Shown: positions 27,674 to 39,363 of the stretch, piece after piece
How the letters are laid out: every line of letters starts with the position of its first letter
Position numbering within the stretch: the stretch's first letter is position 1
From: Klenkia sp. PcliD-1-E
Lineage (GTDB): Bacteria > Actinomycetota > Actinomycetes > Mycobacteriales > Geodermatophilaceae
Direction of reading: 5' to 3'
DNA length: 53,523 nucleotides
Assembly: GCF_024124375.1 (NCBI RefSeq)
Contig: NZ_JAMXRZ010000008.1
Location: 1-53,523 of the forward strand
The notes under the pieces: generated by a model
Told to the model about the DNA's origin: nothing
Seen by the model: only the letters and a program-made list of their open reading frames with translations
The model's database searches: none
Position numbers and translations under genes: made by a program

Positions 27674-28405
27674 GTGGTCGTCGGGACCAACAGCGTGTTC
27701 GGCCGCAACCACCCCGAGCGCGGGTCGTCGCTGCACGTGGTGATCGACGGCGTGCCGCTGCAGAGCACCGCCGGTGCCTCCAGCGAGGTCGAGCTCGAGG
27801 CCGAGGTGCCCACCACCCGGTCCGGCCGGCGTCCCCGGCTGGCGCTGGGCACCGAGCTGCAGGTGTCGTGGGGCTGGCGGGACAAGGTGCGCACCCGCAC
27901 CTACCGGGTGGAGGACGTCGTCTCGACCGTCTCCGGGCACCCCAGCTGGCGGCTGGTCCCGCTGACGCCCTCGGCCGAGGGCACCCGCCGCGCGGTGCCG
28001 CGGCACACCGTCGCGCTGCCCGCCGTCCTGGTGCTGGCCGACGCCCGCTGGTCGGGCGAGACGGTCGACCTCAGCGTGGCCGGCGTCCGGCTGGCCTTCC
28101 CGCCGGTCACCCGCGCCCAGCCGGGCGACCTGCCCGAGCCCGGCACGTCGGGCGAGCTGGCGCTGCTCCTGGACGGCGAGCGGGTGGCCGTCCCGGTCTC
28201 GGTGGTGCGGGCGTCGCTCCTGCCCGACGGCACCCGCGACGTGCGGGTGTTCGTGACCGGGGACCTGGACGAGCAGCGGGTGAAGCTGCGCGACTTCGTG
28301 CAGGCCGCGGCCCCGGCAGAGGCCCGGGCGGAGGCCCCGGTCGCTGCCGAGGCCCCGGACCAGCCGACCGATCAGCCGAAGGACGACCCGGTCAGCGCCT
28401 CGTAG
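27674..28405 (+). CDS. PilZ domain protein 2 (c-di-GMP binding)
   Basis: 243 residues, same layout as its neighbour: an N-terminal YcgR-N-like barrel (about 15-100), then PilZ with RRAVPR at 105-110 and DLSVAG at 132-137. An Ala/Pro/Glu-rich tail of about 25 residues follows. GTG 27674 follows GGGAGG at 27661-27666, inside the end of the first gene. The last 34 bases overlap the 3' end of purC on the other strand, and the tail coding region is the overlapping part. Probably a diverged duplicate of PilZ protein 1, with both ligand motifs kept. Confidence 0.87.
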   Translation: MVVGTNSVFGRNHPERGSSLHVVIDGVPLQSTAGASSEVELEAEVPTTRSGRRPRLALGTELQVSWGWRDKVRTRTYRVEDVVSTVSGHPSWRLVPLTPSAEGTRRAVPRHTVALPAVLVLADARWSGETVDLSVAGVRLAFPPVTRAQPGDLPEPGTSGELALLLDGERVAVPVSVVRASLLPDGTRDVRVFVTGDLDEQRVKLRDFVQAAAPAEARAEAPVAAEAPDQPTDQPKDDPVSAS

Positions 28406-29226
28406 GCCGCCACGTAGCGCTCGCGGGTCGCCGCGACGACGTCCTCGGGCAGCTCGGGCGGCGGGGACTGCCGGTCCCAGCCCGACCCGGTCAGCCAGTC
28501 GCGCACGTACTGCTTGTCGTAGGAGGGCTGCACCGCCCCCGGCGACCAGGTCGCCGCCGGCCAGAACCGGGAGGAGTCGGGGGTGAGCACCTCGTCGCCC
28601 AGCACCAGGACGCCGTCGCGGGTGCCGAACTCGAACTTGGTGTCGGCCAGCACGATCCCGGCCCGCTGCGCGACCTCGTGGCCGCGGCGGTACAGCGCCA
28701 GGGTCAGCTCCCGCAGCTGCTCGGCGCGCTCCGCGCCCACCAGCTCGACGGTGCGGGCGAAGGAGATGGCCTCGTCGTGCTCGCCCTGCTCGGCCTTGGT
28801 CGAGGGCGTGAACACCGGCTGCGGCAGCCGCGAGCCCTCGACCAGCCCGGCCGGCAGCTCGACGTCGACGATCGCCCCGGTGCGGCGGTACTCGACCGTG
28901 CCCGACCCGGACAGGTAGCCGCGGGCCACGCACTCCACCGGTTCCATCGCCAGCCGGTGCACGAGCATGGCCCGCCCGGCGACCTCGGCCGGGACGTCGT
29001 CCGCGCTGATCAGGTGGTGCTGCGCGCCGTGCGCGGCCAGCACGTCGGCCAGCTGGTCGAACCACCACACCGACAGCCGGGTGAGCACCGCGCCCTTGTC
29101 CGGGATCGGGGTGGGCAGCACGTGGTCGTAGGCCGAGATGCGGTCCGAGGCCACCAGCAACAGCCGGTCGTCGCCGGCGTCGTAGACCTCGCGGACCTTG
29201 CCGCGGGCGACCAGCGGGAGGTTCAC
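28372..29226 (-). CDS. purC: Phosphoribosylaminoimidazole-succinocarboxamide synthase
   Basis: 284 residues. SAICAR synthetase joins CAIR and aspartate with [38 protein letters not shown] is split by the ATP site; the [14 protein letters not shown] loop and LADTKFEFG with LTPDSSRFW are family-defining. The GTG start 29226, preceded by GAGGG, gives the usual short N-terminus; an upstream start at 29250 would add 8 residues overlapping purB. It lies 10 bp after the purB stop. Confidence 0.95.
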   Translation of the reverse strand: MNLPLVARGKVREVYDAGDDRLLLVASDRISAYDHVLPTPIPDKGAVLTRLSVWWFDQLADVLAAHGAQHHLISADDVPAEVAGRAMLVHRLAMEPVECVARGYLSGSGTVEYRRTGAIVDVELPAGLVEGSRLPQPVFTPSTKAEQGEHDEAISFARTVELVGAERAEQLRELTLALYRRGHEVAQRAGIVLADTKFEFGTRDGVLVLGDEVLTPDSSRFWPAATWSPGAVQPSYDKQYVRDWLTGSGWDRQSPPPELPEDVVAATRERYVAAYEALTGSSFG

Positions 29227-29236
29227 GACAGCGCCC

Positions 29237-30540
<1,304 letters not shown>

Positions 30541-30544
<4 letters not shown>

Positions 30545-31143
30545 GCCGGTGATCCTCCCGCACCGGGCAGGACGCCGGCCGCGCGGGCCACCTCGCCGTA
30601 GGCCGCCGCCAGGGTCTCGACGGTGTCGTGGGCGTTCAGGCCGCTGGGGTTGGGCACCACCCACAGCTGCACGCCGTCCGGCCAGCCCGGCGGGACGGCG
30701 TCCTGCCGGCCGGTCCGGGCGCGCGGGACGCCGAAGGCATGCCGGAAGGCCGTCACCCCGGCGACGGCGACCACGGCGGGACGCCGCGCGGTGACCAGGC
30801 GCACCAGCCGGGAGCCGCCGTCCCGCAGCTCGTCGGCGGTCAGCTCGTCGGCCCGGGCGGTGGCCCGCCGCACCAGGTTGGTGATGCCGATGCCCGCGGC
30901 GGTGAACCGGGCCCGGTCGGCGGCGGTCATCCCCGCGGCCGCGTCGACCGGCTCGGTGATCACCCCGGCCCGCAGCAGCGCGGGGTAGAAGCGGTTGCCC
31001 GGCCGGGCGAAGTGGGTCTGCACCGCGGCGGTCCACAGCCCGGGGTTGATGCCGACGACCAGCAGCCGCAGCGGGCCGGTGGGCAGCAGGTCGGGGACCT
31101 CGGCGTCGCGGTGCGCCTCGAGCTCCCGACGGGTGAACCGCAT
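30541..31143 (-). CDS. mug: Mismatch-specific uracil/thymine DNA glycosylase (MUG/TDG type)
   Basis: 200 residues. The MUG family motifs are VVGINPGLWTAAVQTHFARPGNRFY at about 30-54 (GINPG active-site loop with the catalytic Asn) and VVPNPSGLNAH (DNA-intercalation loop). It removes uracil or thymine mispaired with guanine, a sensible repair enzyme in a GC-rich genome where cytosine deamination is frequent. Start ATG 31143 follows GGGAG. It is coupled to purB by GTGA, linking base repair and purine supply in one message. Confidence 0.92.
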
Positions 31144-31259
31144 CTCGTCCCCGCTCCCGGGTGTAGTCGCCGAACGCGCCGGGCATCCATGATCAGGGCA
31201 CGCGCCGCGTCGGGTCCATCCTGGTCCCCCACACGCACCCCCCAGCTCTGGAGGTCCAC

Positions 31260-32741
31260 GTGCTCGACCGCACCGCATCGCGGGCGACGTCCCTGGTGCG
31301 CCGCGCCCGGGAGCGCATCCGGGCCGCCAGCGAGCACGACCCGCACGCCTGGCCCGAGGGCACCGTGCTGGTGCTGGAGGACGGGTCCCGCGCCGTCGTC
31401 GAGCACGTCGAGGACCCGGCCCAGCCGCGCCCGCCGGCGGTCGACGCCACCGAGGACGGTCCGCGGCCCGACGACGCGTACTCCGCCGGGTCCCCCGACC
31501 CCGCCGCGCCCGACAGCGACGTCGCCGACGGCGTCAGCGGTCCGCCCCGGGTCGGCGGTCCGCCGCCGGTGCCCGCGCACCGCGACCGCGCCACCGGCAG
31601 CCTGCTGGCCAGCGAGCACCCCCGCCCGGCCGCCGACGAGGTGCCGAACGGGCTCCGGGTCACCGCGGCCTGGTCCTGGCGGGTCATCGCGATCGGCGCA
31701 GCGCTGTACCTGCTGCTGCTCGGGCTGGCCTACGTCGCGGTCGTCGTCGTCCCCGTGGTGGTCGCGCTGCTGCTGGCCGCGCTGCTGCAGCCCGGCGCGG
31801 CCTTCCTGATCAGGCACCGCTGGCCCAAGTCGCTGGCCGCGCTCCTCATGCTCCTGGTCGGCCTGGGCGTGGTGGCCGGCATCGTCACGCTGGTCGTGGA
31901 GCAGTTCGCGGCCGGCTACGACGACCTGGCCAGCCAGGTGGGGGAGGGCCTGACCCAGATCCAGGACTTCGTGGTCAGCACGTTCCCGGTCACCCAGGGC
32001 GACCTCAACGACCTGCTCGCCAACGCCAGCAGCAGCATCCAGCAGGCGCTGATGGACAACCGCGACACCCTGACCGCCGGCGCGCTGACCACCGCGGCCA
32101 CCCTCGGCGAGGTGCTCACCGGCATCGTGCTGGCGCTGTTCACCCTGTTCTTCTTCCTCATGGACGGCCGCGAGATCTGGCTGTGGCTGGTCGGGTTGAC
32201 CCCGCCGAACTCGCAGGCCTACATCGACGAGGCCGCCCGCCGGTCGTGGCGGACGCTGATCTCCTACGTCCGGGCCACCGCGGTCGTCGCCGCCTTCGAC
32301 GCGGTCTTCATCGGCATCGGGCTGACCGTGCTCGGCACGCCGCTGGTCGTCCCGCTGGCCGCGCTGGTGTTCCTGGGTGCGTTCATCCCGATCATCGGGT
32401 CGTTCCTGGCCGGCTCGGTGGCCGTGCTGGTCACCCTGGTCGCCGTCGGCCCGGTCAAGGCGCTGATCGCGCTGGGCATCATCGTGCTGATCATGCAGCT
32501 GGAGGGCCACGTGCTGCAGCCGCTGCTGCTGGGCCGGGCGGTCTCGGTGCACCCGCTCGCCGTGGTGCTGGCGATCGCCGCGGGCCTGCTGGTCGCCGGC
32601 ATCTTCGGCGCGCTCATCGCCGTCCCGGTGATCGCGTGCGCGAACGTGGCCGGCACCTACCTCTCCCGCCGCCACCAGGGCCCGCGGCCGCCCACGCCGG
32701 ACACCCGCCGCGCCCGCGCCGCCGTCCGCACCTCCGGCTAG
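31260..32741 (+). CDS. AI-2E family transporter
   Basis: 493 residues. A cytoplasmic N-terminal region of about 140 residues, rich in Asp, Pro and Ala, precedes the membrane domain of 7-8 helices. Signatures are LTLFFFLMDGREIW, the long extracytoplasmic helical domain between the first helices, and PLAALVFLGAFIPIIGSFLAG with LEGHVLQPLLLGRAVSVHP near the end. The family includes TqsA and antiporters, so the substrate here is unknown. The GTG start has CTGGAGG just upstream. Monocistronic and divergent from mug. Confidence 0.9.
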   Translation: MLDRTASRATSLVRRARERIRAASEHDPHAWPEGTVLVLEDGSRAVVEHVEDPAQPRPPAVDATEDGPRPDDAYSAGSPDPAAPDSDVADGVSGPPRVGGPPPVPAHRDRATGSLLASEHPRPAADEVPNGLRVTAAWSWRVIAIGAALYLLLLGLAYVAVVVVPVVVALLLAALLQPGAAFLIRHRWPKSLAALLMLLVGLGVVAGIVTLVVEQFAAGYDDLASQVGEGLTQIQDFVVSTFPVTQGDLNDLLANASSSIQQALMDNRDTLTAGALTTAATLGEVLTGIVLALFTLFFFLMDGREIWLWLVGLTPPNSQAYIDEAARRSWRTLISYVRATAVVAAFDAVFIGIGLTVLGTPLVVPLAALVFLGAFIPIIGSFLAGSVAVLVTLVAVGPVKALIALGIIVLIMQLEGHVLQPLLLGRAVSVHPLAVVLAIAAGLLVAGIFGALIAVPVIACANVAGTYLSRRHQGPRPPTPDTRRARAAVRTSG

Positions 32742-32843
32742 CCCCCGCCCCCGTTGGACAGTGATCAGGGGACTTGATCGCCGTCCGGCGGACCACAGCG
32801 ACGTCGGTGAGGTCGGCCGTACAGGGGTGCGGACGGCGGCCGG
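32742..32843. other. Intergenic region with nested dyads after the AI-2E gene
   Basis: CGCCGTCCG (32779-32787) pairs with CGGACGGCG (32830-32838). A smaller dyad GATCA/TGATC lies at 32763-32779. It separates convergent genes, so a loose terminator or an extragenic repeat is possible; neither is a compact hairpin. Confidence 0.3.
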
Positions 32844-34115
32844 TCAGACGGTGATCCGGCCCTCCAGCGCGGCCAGGCCGATGTCGGTGCGCCAGTGCGC
32901 GCCCTCCAGACCGATGCCGGCGACCCGCTCGTAGGCCACCCGGCGGGCGTCGGCGAGGTCGGCGCCGACCGCGGTCACCGCGAGCACCCGCCCCCCTGCG
33001 CTGTGCACGGAGCCGTCGGCGGCCGGCCGGGTGCCGGCGTGCAGCACGCCCTCGGCGTCGGCACCTGTGATCGGCGACCCGGTGCGCGGGGACTCCGGGT
33101 AGCCCGGCGCGGCGACGACGACGACCACCGCGACGCCCCCGGACCACTCCAGCGGCGGGTGGTCGGCCAGCGTGCCGGTGGCCGCGGCGTGCAGCAGCCC
33201 GGCCAGCGGCGTGCGCAGCAGCGGCAGCACGACCTCGGTCTCGGGGTCGCCGAAGCGGGCGTTGAACTCCACCACCCGCACGCCCCGCGAGGTGAGCGCC
33301 AGCCCGGCGTAGAGCAGGCCGCTGAACGGCTCCCCGCGGCGGGCCAGCTCGTCCACCGTCGGCTGCAGGACGCGGGCGAGCACCTCGTCGACCAGGCCGG
33401 ACGGCGCCCACGGCAGCGGGGCGTAGGCGCCCATGCCGCCGGTGTTGGGGCCGGCGTCGCCGTCGTCGCGGCGCTTGTGGTCCTGCGCGGGCAGCAGCGG
33501 CAGCACCGTCGTCCCGTCGGTGACCGCGAACAGCGACACCTCCGGGCCGTCCAGGTACTCCTCGACCAGCACGGCGTGCCCGTCGGCGAGGACGGCCAGG
33601 CCGTGCGCGAGGGCGGCGTCCCGGTCGGGCGTGACCACGACGCCCTTGCCGGCGGCCAGGCCGTCGTCCTTGACGACGTAGGGGCTGCCCGGGGCGTTCA
33701 GCGCGGCCACCTCGTCCAGCGCGGTGCGCAGCTCGGCCTCGGTGCCGACCGCCCAGGCCTGCGCGGTGGGGACACCCGCGGCGGTCATCACGTGCTTGGC
33801 GAAGGCCTTCGAACCCTCGATCTGCGCGGCCTGGGCACTCGGCCCGAAGCAGGCGACCCCCGCGTCGCGGACGGCGTCGGCGACACCGGCGACCAGGGGC
33901 GCCTCCGGCCCGACGACGACCAGGTCGGCCGACCAGCGAGTCGCCAGCGCGGCGACGGCGGCCGGGTCGGCGCCCTCGACCGGGTGCGGTTCGGCGACGG
34001 CGGCGGTGCCGGCGTTGCCGGGTGCGCAGGCCAGCGCGGTGACGGCGGGGTCGGCCCGCAGGGCGACGCACAGGGCGTGCTCCCGGGCTCCGGATCCGAT
34101 GACGAGCACGCGCAT
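32844..34115 (-). CDS. purD: Phosphoribosylamine-glycine ligase
   Basis: 423 residues. GAR synthetase, second step of purine synthesis. It has an N-terminal [13 protein letters not shown] domain, then an ATP-grasp core with [49 protein letters not shown] (split by the active site) and [16 protein letters not shown]. It follows rsgA with 11 bp between. A TAGCGT hexamer begins at the rsgA TAG stop, 8 nt before this ATG, so it may be transcribed both with rsgA and from its own weak start. Confidence 0.96.
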   Translation of the reverse strand: MRVLVIGSGAREHALCVALRADPAVTALACAPGNAGTAAVAEPHPVEGADPAAVAALATRWSADLVVVGPEAPLVAGVADAVRDAGVACFGPSAQAAQIEGSKAFAKHVMTAAGVPTAQAWAVGTEAELRTALDEVAALNAPGSPYVVKDDGLAAGKGVVVTPDRDAALAHGLAVLADGHAVLVEEYLDGPEVSLFAVTDGTTVLPLLPAQDHKRRDDGDAGPNTGGMGAYAPLPWAPSGLVDEVLARVLQPTVDELARRGEPFSGLLYAGLALTSRGVRVVEFNARFGDPETEVVLPLLRTPLAGLLHAAATGTLADHPPLEWSGGVAVVVVVAAPGYPESPRTGSPITGADAEGVLHAGTRPAADGSVHSAGGRVLAVTAVGADLADARRVAYERVAGIGLEGAHWRTDIGLAALEGRITV

Positions 34116-34123
34116 GGGCCCGG

Positions 34124-34129
34124 ACGCTA
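34124..34129 (-). promoter_or_regulatory. Possible -10 of purD
   Basis: TAGCGT, whose first three bases are the rsgA stop codon, 8 nt before the purD ATG. The overlap with a stop codon makes chance occurrence likely. Confidence 0.22.
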
Positions 34130-35152
34130 CCGGGGCCGGCTCGTCCCCCTGCTGCGGGCGACGGCCCGTCCCCAGGCCTTCTCCCGCTGCCGTCGGGCGG
34201 CGACCCGGTCGGCGCGGCGGAGCTCGGTGGTCTCGGCCTCGGTGCGCAGCTTCCGCCAGGCGCGGTACCGGGCAGGGTCCAGTCGACCGTCGTCGATCGC
34301 GGCAGCCAGCGCGCAGCCGGGCTCACCGGCGTGCGCGCAGTCCCGGAACCGGCAACCGGTCAGCAGGGCGGTGACGTCGGCGAAGGCAGCGTCCAGGCCC
34401 TCGTCGTCGGCCAGCTCCAGCTCACGCAGACCGGGCGTGTCCACCAGCAGCGCGCCGCCGGGCAGCACGTGCAGCTGCGCCGCGGTCGTGGTGTGCCGCC
34501 CGCGGCCGTCCCCGCGGACCTCGGTGGTGGCGGCGGCGTCCCGGCCGGCCAGCGCGTTGAGCAGCGTGGACTTGCCGACGCCGGAGGGGCCGACCACCGC
34601 GCACGTCGTCCCGGGGGCCAGCCGGGCGCGCAGCTCGTCCAGGCCGGCGCCGGTGTGCGCGCTGACGGCCAGGACGGCGACGCCGACGGCATCCTCGGCG
34701 ACCTGCTCGACCGCGGACCGGACGTCGGCGCAGGCGTCGGCCTTGGTGAGCACCACCAGGGGGACGGCGCCGCTGCCCCACGCCATGGCGAGGAACCGCT
34801 CGATCCGCCGCAGCCGGGCGTGCTCGACGAGGGTGTCGACGACCAGCACCAGGTCGACGTTGGCCGCCAGCACCTGCGCCGCCGATGTCCGGCCGGCGAC
34901 CGTGCGGGTCAGCGCGGACTGCCGCGGCAGCACCTGCGCCACCCGCTCGCCGGTCACCGCGACCCAGTCGCCGACCGCGGGCGGGCCGTCCTCGTGCAGC
35001 CGGGGGTCCGGCGGCAACCGCACGGGGCCCTCGGCGGTGGCGAGGGTGAGCAGCCCGCGGTCCACCCGGACGACGCGGCCCAACCGGGTGCCGCGCGGTG
35101 CGGCGGGCGCGGCGGTGCCCCAGGCGGGGACCTGCGGGTGGTGGACGGTCAC
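34127..35152 (-). CDS. rsgA: Ribosome small subunit-dependent GTPase A
   Basis: 341 residues. An N-terminal OB-fold is followed by a circularly permuted GTPase (G4 TKAD, then G1 [14 protein letters not shown], then G3 DTPGLREL). The zinc knuckle [14 protein letters not shown] has C-x4-C-x-H-x5-C spacing, and a basic tail follows. RsgA helps mature the 30S subunit. The GTG start 35152 with GGAG upstream is chosen; GTG codons further upstream would extend into the divergent promoter region and do not match the family. Cotranscribed with purD. Confidence 0.93.
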   Translation of the reverse strand: MTVHHPQVPAWGTAAPAAPRGTRLGRVVRVDRGLLTLATAEGPVRLPPDPRLHEDGPPAVGDWVAVTGERVAQVLPRQSALTRTVAGRTSAAQVLAANVDLVLVVDTLVEHARLRRIERFLAMAWGSGAVPLVVLTKADACADVRSAVEQVAEDAVGVAVLAVSAHTGAGLDELRARLAPGTTCAVVGPSGVGKSTLLNALAGRDAAATTEVRGDGRGRHTTTAAQLHVLPGGALLVDTPGLRELELADDEGLDAAFADVTALLTGCRFRDCAHAGEPGCALAAAIDDGRLDPARYRAWRKLRTEAETTELRRADRVAARRQREKAWGRAVARSRGTSRPR

Positions 35153-35239
35153 ACCGTCATGCTCCGCGGCCCGTCGAGCAGTTTTCGGGGTGACGCTCGC
35201 CACAACGGCGTTCCGAACGCGCTGCTCAGGCCGATGTAG

Positions 35240-35262
35240 CTGACATGACAGAAGATTGTCAG
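35240..35262. promoter_or_regulatory. Dyad in the rsgA/GDPD divergent region
   Basis: CTGACA (35240-35245) and TGTCAG (35257-35262) form an inverted repeat with an 11-nt centre, in a 22-bp AT-rich patch. This is the layout of a dimeric repressor or activator site; no regulator gene is adjacent. Confidence 0.35.
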
Positions 35263-35298
35263 GTGCCGTTCGCCATCGAGACACCTGGAGCGGGTGTT

Positions 35299-36315
35299 GT
35301 GAGCACCATGCACGAGACCGGTCTGGCGACCGCCACCGCCACCCGCCTGCGCGCCCGGCGGCCGGCGGTGATCGGTCACCGCGGGGCCGCCGCGCACCGG
35401 CCCGAGCACACCCGGGCCGGCTACGAGCTGGCCGCCGAGCTCGGCGCCGACCGGGTCGAGCCCGACGTCGTCGTCAGCCGGGACGGCGCGCTGGTCGTCC
35501 GGCACGAGAACGAGCTGTCGCTGAGCACCGACGTCGCCGCGCACCCGGGGTTCGCCCACCGCCGCCGCACCCAGGAGGTCGCCGGCGTGGAGACCACCGG
35601 GTGGTTCGTGGAGGACTTCACCCTGGCCGAGCTGCGCACGCTGCGCGCCGTCGAGCGCTGGCCGCACCTGCGCCCGGGCGGCACCCTGCACGAGGGGACC
35701 GTGCTGACCCTGCGCGAGGTCGTGGAGATCGCCCGCGCCCGCGGGATCGGGGTGCAGGCCGAGCTGAAGAACCCGTCCTGGTCGGCCTCGGTCGGGCTGC
35801 CCATGGTCGAGCTGGCCTGCGCCGAGGTCGGCGCGGCGCCCGACGTGGTGTGGCAGAGCTTCGACGTGGCCGGCGTGCAGGAGCTGCGCGCCCGGCTCGG
35901 GGCCGCGGCGTCCCTGGTCCAGCTGGTCGGCGACGAGCCCGCGCACGACCACCTGGTCACCCCCGCCGGGCTGCGCGGGATCAGCACCTACGCCGGCGGG
36001 ATCGGGCCGTCCAAGCACCGCGTGCTGCTGCGCGACGCGGAGGGCACCCTGGTCGGCGTCTCCGACCTGGTCGCGCAGGCGCACCGGGCCGGCCTCACCG
36101 TCGCGCCGTTCACCGTGCGTGCCGAGAACGCCTTCCTGCCGCTGCACCTGCGCCGGGGCACCGACCCCGCCGGGCTCGGCGACGCCGGCACCGAGACCCG
36201 CCTGCTGCTGGCGCTGGGCGTCGACGGGCTGATCACCGACAACCCGGAGATCGCCGTCCGGGAGCGCGCCGCCCTCGCCGCCCCCGCCCTGGCCCCCGTC
36301 CGCCCCCGCCCCTGA
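35299..36315 (+). CDS. Glycerophosphodiester phosphodiesterase
   Basis: 338 residues. The GDPD barrel begins VIGHRGAAAHRPEHTRAGY with catalytic His-Arg and the metal Glu, then GADRVEPDVVVSRDGALVVRHENEL with the second His, and later VQAELKN, VWQSFD and a final DGLITDNPE. It hydrolyses glycerophosphodiesters to glycerol 3-phosphate plus an alcohol. No signal peptide, so probably cytoplasmic. The GTG at 35299 with GGAG upstream is preferred; ATG 35245 would place the start inside the dyad region. Confidence 0.9.
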   Translation: MSTMHETGLATATATRLRARRPAVIGHRGAAAHRPEHTRAGYELAAELGADRVEPDVVVSRDGALVVRHENELSLSTDVAAHPGFAHRRRTQEVAGVETTGWFVEDFTLAELRTLRAVERWPHLRPGGTLHEGTVLTLREVVEIARARGIGVQAELKNPSWSASVGLPMVELACAEVGAAPDVVWQSFDVAGVQELRARLGAAASLVQLVGDEPAHDHLVTPAGLRGISTYAGGIGPSKHRVLLRDAEGTLVGVSDLVAQAHRAGLTVAPFTVRAENAFLPLHLRRGTDPAGLGDAGTETRLLLALGVDGLITDNPEIAVRERAALAAPALAPVRPRP

Positions 36316-36325
36316 CGCCTGCCCG

Positions 36326-36391
36326 CGACGGATCCCGGGGTTCTCGCCCCCTCCACTCCTGGTGAGTGGGCGGCAACCCCGGGATCCGTCG
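36326..36391. repeat. Large palindromic extragenic element, copy 1
   Basis: Arms 36326-36342 and 36375-36391 are perfectly complementary over 17 bp. Between them, the sequence ctcgccccctccactc and gagtgggcgg gives further partial pairing, so the whole unit could fold into a 66-nt hairpin. It shares the core atcccggggttctcgccc with the element at 37310-37365. It sits 10 bp after the GDPD stop and may also terminate it. Confidence 0.8.
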
Positions 36392-36442
36392 TCGCTGTGG
36401 ACAAGATCCACATGCCGTCGCAAGGAGCGTCACCCTGCGTGG

Positions 36443-37299
36443 GTGATCGCGCCGCTCCGTCCTCCCCAGCTCGTCGGCCGGGTCTTCCTCGGTTCCGACG
36501 CCGTCGCCCAGGGCCTGCTGACCCCGAAGCAGTTGCGGTCGTCGGCCTGGCAGCGGCCCCTCCGCGGTGTCTACGCCGATGCCGGGTTGCCCGCGGGACC
36601 GTTGCTGCAGATCCGGGCGGCGCGGCTCGTCCTCCCGCCCGGCGCGGCGTTCAGCGGGCGGACGTCGGCTTGGCTGCACGGTGCCGGCGCGGCGATGGAC
36701 GTCGGCGACCCCGTGGAGGTCTCCACCCCGGCCCGGTGGGGGCCCGTGGCCGGCCTGACCATCAGGGAGGTGGCGCTCCCGCCCCAGGACGTGGTGGTCC
36801 ACCGCGGGGTGCGCTGCACGTCCGTGGTGCGCACCGGCCTCGACGTCGCCCGGTCGGGTCCCGCCGAGGAGACCGTCCCCGTGCTCGACCAGCTGCTGGC
36901 CGCCACCGGGGTGCCCGTGACCCGTCTGCTGGCCACCGCCGCGCGATGCGGGCCGGAGGCCCTGACCGCGATCTGCTGGACCGACAGACGTGCGGAGTCA
37001 CCCCCGAGTCGCTGGTGCGGGTGCAGCTGCGCCGCCGGGGGCTCGTGGCCGTACCGCAGTTCGTCGTGCGCGACGGCCGCGGCGGCTTCGTCGCCCGGGT
37101 CGACCTGGCCTTCCCCGAGCAGCGGGTGGCCGTGGAGTACGACGGCGCCTGGCACGCCGAGGAAGGGCAGTTCGCCCGCGACCGGCGCCGGCTGAACGCA
37201 CTGCTGGCCGCAGGCTGGCGGGTCGTGCACCTGACCGCCGCCGACCTGCACCGGCCAGAGGTGGTCGCCGCTCAGGTCGTCGCCGCCCTCGCCGCCTGA
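36443..37299 (+). pseudogene. DUF559/AbiEi-like protein with C-terminal Vsr-type nuclease, frameshifted
   Basis: The N-terminal part (frame of GTG 36443) has an AbiEi-like winged helix, GSDAVAQGLLTPKQLRS and RPLRGVYADAGLP, then FSGRTSAWLHG. The C-terminal part is the DUF559 nuclease fold: VARVDLAFPEQRVAVEYDGAWH, AEEGQFARDRRRLNALLAAGW and VVHLTAADL, with D and E-x-D positions of the PD-(D/E)xK/Vsr core. The halves are in different frames. Frame 1 reads RAESPP and the other resumes PESLVRVQL, so a single base seems lost in the C tract at 37001-37005 (six Cs would restore AESPPESLVRVQL and a 285-residue protein). Could be a pseudogene, a sequencing error in a homopolymer, or a slippery site. Bracketed by two palindromes. 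Confidence 0.82.
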
Positions 37300-37309
37300 G
37301 TCGTTCATC

Positions 37310-37365
37310 CATCCCGGGGTTGTCGCCCTCTCACGGAGGTCGGAGAGGGCGAGAACCCCGGGATG
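37310..37365. repeat. Large palindromic extragenic element, copy 2
   Basis: Arms 37310-37332 and 37343-37365 pair over 23 positions with one mismatch, around a 10-nt loop. The core atcccggggttctcgccc is shared with copy 1 at 36326-36391. It lies between the convergent DUF559-like gene and purA and probably acts as a terminator for both. Confidence 0.82.
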
Positions 37366-37385
37366 CAGCGCCGTGGAAGCGGGTG

Positions 37386-39353
<1,968 letters not shown>

Positions 39354-39363
<10 letters not shown>

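Noticed and set aside
32763-32779. GATCA/TGATC dyad as a specific operator
   Set aside because: Too short and lies between convergent genes where no promoter is needed; kept only as part of the intergenic note.
35245-35298. Longer GDPD start at ATG 35245
   Set aside because: It would place the coding region over the divergent-promoter dyad, and the extra residues do not resemble the family; GTG 35299 has a ribosome binding site.
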